NCBI GenBank assembly: GCA_964346815.1
Contig: CAYFWF010000049.1
Coordinates: forward strand, 62,001 to 126,000
DNA length: 64,000 bases
From: CAYFWF01 sp964346815
GTDB lineage: Bacteria > Acidobacteriota > Aminicenantia > Aminicenantales > Aminicenantaceae
Direction: 5' to 3'
Shown here one piece after another: positions 62,534 through 64,000 of the stretch (within the stretch, counting starts at the first letter, position 1; the number at the start of each line of letters is the position of its first letter). Position numbers and translations under genes: made by a program. The notes beneath the pieces were generated by a model, which worked only from the letters and a program-made list of their open reading frames with translations, searched no databases and had not been told where the DNA came from.

Positions 62534-63842
62534 GGTGTTTGGACTGGCAAAAAGGGAATATCTAGCTTCGGTCAAGACAAAAGGATTCATCATCATGTTG
62601 ATCCTTATGCCTGTGCTGATGGGAGGAAGTGCCATTGCCATGTACCTCTTTAGAGGCCAGGTGGACACGAAGGATAAACGGGTGGCTGTACTGGACCGTT
62701 CGGGAATCGTGACAGATATGCTGCTGAAAGCCACAGAAGAGAGGAATGCCGTATCTGTTTATGACAAGGAAACCGGTAAAAAAATCCAACCCGCATACAT
62801 TTTGGAGGTCTTGGAACCGGAAACATTGGATCCCCAAGCTCAGAGATTCGAACTCTCCAACCGCATCCGCCGCGGCGAGCTCCATGCCTTTCTGGAGATC
62901 GGTCCGAATGTTCTTCGTCCTAAGGGAGAACAGAATGCCTTTAGCATAAAATACCATGCCACAAATGCTGCGGTGGACAACATCCGCAACTGGCTGAACA
63001 ACACCATCAATCCCTATCTGCGCAGGATGCGACTGGAAGACGCCGGTGTCGATATGTCTCAAGCCGAAGAGATAATGACCTGGATTCAAGTCGAACCCAT
63101 GGGGCTCATCTCTATCGACGAAGAATCCGGTGAAATCCAGGAAGCAAGAAGGACCAGCGAAGCAGAGGCTTTCATTATCCCTGCGGTCCTTTTTTTCCTG
63201 ATGTTCATGATGGTCATGATGGGTGCCATGCCGCTTCTGAACACGACCATGGAAGAGAAGACCCAGAGGATCGCAGAGGTACTTCTCGGATGCATGAAAC
63301 CCCATGAGTTCATGGGAGGAAAGGTGCTGGGAGGCCTTGGCGTATCGATGACCGGGGCAGCATTTTATGTGATCGGAGGGGTATTCTTCCTGGGAAGAAT
63401 CGGTTTGACTGACTTTATTCCGTTCCACATGATCCCCTGGTTTTTTTCTTTTCTGGTGCTGGAAATCATCATGTTGGGATCTTTATTAGCCGCTTTGGGT
63501 TCAGCCTGCAATGACCCTAAAGATGCGCAGAACCTGACGTTCCCGGGCATGTTTCCCGTTTTTTTCCCCATGTTCATTTTTTTGCCCATCCTGATGGAAC
63601 CCAACAGCGCCCTGGCCACCTGGCTGTCACTTTTTCCCCTTTTTACGCCCATGCTCATGCTTCTCAGAAAAGCAGCACCTGTAGCGATTCCGGCTTGGCA
63701 GCCTTGGGTTGGGCTCATCGGAGTCATCATCTTCACCGGCATAACTGTATGGATTGGAGGAAGGATTTTTCGAGTAGGCATCCTGATGCAAGGAGGGCCG
63801 CCAAAGCTTTCCAATCTTTTCCGCTGGGCCATCCGCGGATAA
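62526..63842 (+). CDS. ABC exporter permease (NatB-like)
   Basis: A 438-residue membrane subunit. The ATG at 62526 is chosen over an in-frame ATG at 62496 because GGGAGG lies at good spacing and the overlap with the ATPase gene is then only 8 bases. One N-terminal helix (TKGFIIMLILMPVLMGGSAIAMYLF) is followed by a large extracytoplasmic domain of about 190 residues and then five to six helices. The conserved MEEKTQRIAEVLLGCMKPHEFMGGKVLG after helix 2 is the NatB/ABC2 permease hallmark that couples to the ATPase. The exported substrate is unknown. Confidence 0.9.
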   Translation: MRKVFGLAKREYLASVKTKGFIIMLILMPVLMGGSAIAMYLFRGQVDTKDKRVAVLDRSGIVTDMLLKATEERNAVSVYDKETGKKIQPAYILEVLEPETLDPQAQRFELSNRIRRGELHAFLEIGPNVLRPKGEQNAFSIKYHATNAAVDNIRNWLNNTINPYLRRMRLEDAGVDMSQAEEIMTWIQVEPMGLISIDEESGEIQEARRTSEAEAFIIPAVLFFLMFMMVMMGAMPLLNTTMEEKTQRIAEVLLGCMKPHEFMGGKVLGGLGVSMTGAAFYVIGGVFFLGRIGLTDFIPFHMIPWFFSFLVLEIIMLGSLLAALGSACNDPKDAQNLTFPGMFPVFFPMFIFLPILMEPNSALATWLSLFPLFTPMLMLLRKAAPVAIPAWQPWVGLIGVIIFTGITVWIGGRIFRVGILMQGGPPKLSNLFRWAIRG

Positions 63843-63919
63843 AACGACTACTTGATTTCTGGCATAAAAAACAGTACCCTAGAGAACTAAACTCGAGAAT
63901 GTTTATCGGAGGAATATAC

Positions 63920-64000
63920 ATGCCGAAGAGCACGTCACTGACCGTCAACGGAGTTCGAGGCCCTCGCATCCTGAGTTTCCTTACGGGCATAGGCATGATG
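63920..64000 (+). CDS. Start of a further gene, cut by the window end
   Basis: GGAGG at 63908-63912 precedes an ATG at 63920 with an uninterrupted frame to the last base, 27 codons, beginning MPKSTSLTVNGVRGPRILSF. A hydrophobic run (ILSFLTGIGMM) begins near residue 17, so it is probably a membrane protein. The position 77 bases after the permease gene suggests one operon, for example a second permease subunit. The family cannot be named from so few residues. Confidence 0.6.
   Translation, partial: MPKSTSLTVNGVRGPRILSFLTGIGMM

Overview
The window is 64 kb of bacterial chromosome at roughly 48 percent G+C by eye, with no rRNA, tRNA, CRISPR array, integrase or transposase gene. The gene mix suggests a heterotroph close to Candidatus Aminicenantes/Acidobacteriota. 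It holds many exported peptidases (three M24 proteins, an S9 dipeptidyl peptidase, a C69 remnant), a 1,074-residue Asp-box propeller protein, Tat-exported iron-sulfur aldo/keto reductases, a GH127 arabinofuranosidase, a KamA-like radical SAM protein and strong AGGAGG ribosome binding sites. The taxonomic call is inference from family content; no marker gene is present.

Layout. 1-3.1 kb: the end of a dipeptide epimerase, a NIF3-like protein and an MFS transporter. 3.4-10.4 kb: a tightly coupled five-gene operon in which two paralogous secreted proteins flank an M24-fold protein that has lost its metal ligands, followed by a PIG-L deacetylase and a xylulokinase-type FGGY kinase. 10.5-18.7 kb: a glutamine-synthetase-family enzyme, a complete ribose/xylose-type ABC importer, KhpA with a small basic protein, and an L-fucose-isomerase-like enzyme. 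Together with the kinase these could form a sugar uptake and catabolic set. 18.7-27.6 kb: a saccharopine-dehydrogenase-like enzyme, the Asp-box protein, an esterase and two Fe-S aldo/keto reductases, with an intact 152-bp MITE-like element between the reductases.

27.9-34.7 kb: three neighbouring signalling proteins, namely a helical/HEAT-like protein, an HD-GYP phosphodiesterase, and a GGDEF + ATPase + HEAT protein. By eye all three carry the same roughly 105-residue domain, which I cannot assign to a named family. This is the best candidate for an undescribed system: one cyclic-di-GMP maker, one breaker and a third partner sharing a domain.

35-48.2 kb: an exported S9 peptidase, a KamA-like radical SAM enzyme with a long N-terminal extension, the broken start of a C69 dipeptidase, an acyl-CoA ligase, a cohesin/dockerin-type secreted protein, two exported M24 peptidases and a DUF1028-TPR protein. 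48.5-64 kb: a MacB/FtsX-type permease without an ATPase next to it, a GH127 lipoprotein, an MFS transporter, a third Fe-S aldo/keto reductase (Tat), a serine beta-lactamase-like hydrolase, a YtcJ-like amidohydrolase, a lipoprotein, a NatAB-like ABC exporter and the start of one more gene.

The intergenic spaces are rich in non-coding repeats: the MITE and two fragments of it, five copies of a GTCATTGCGAG-type dispersed repeat, at least three copies of another dispersed element, a 14-bp tandem array and a 22-bp tandem array.
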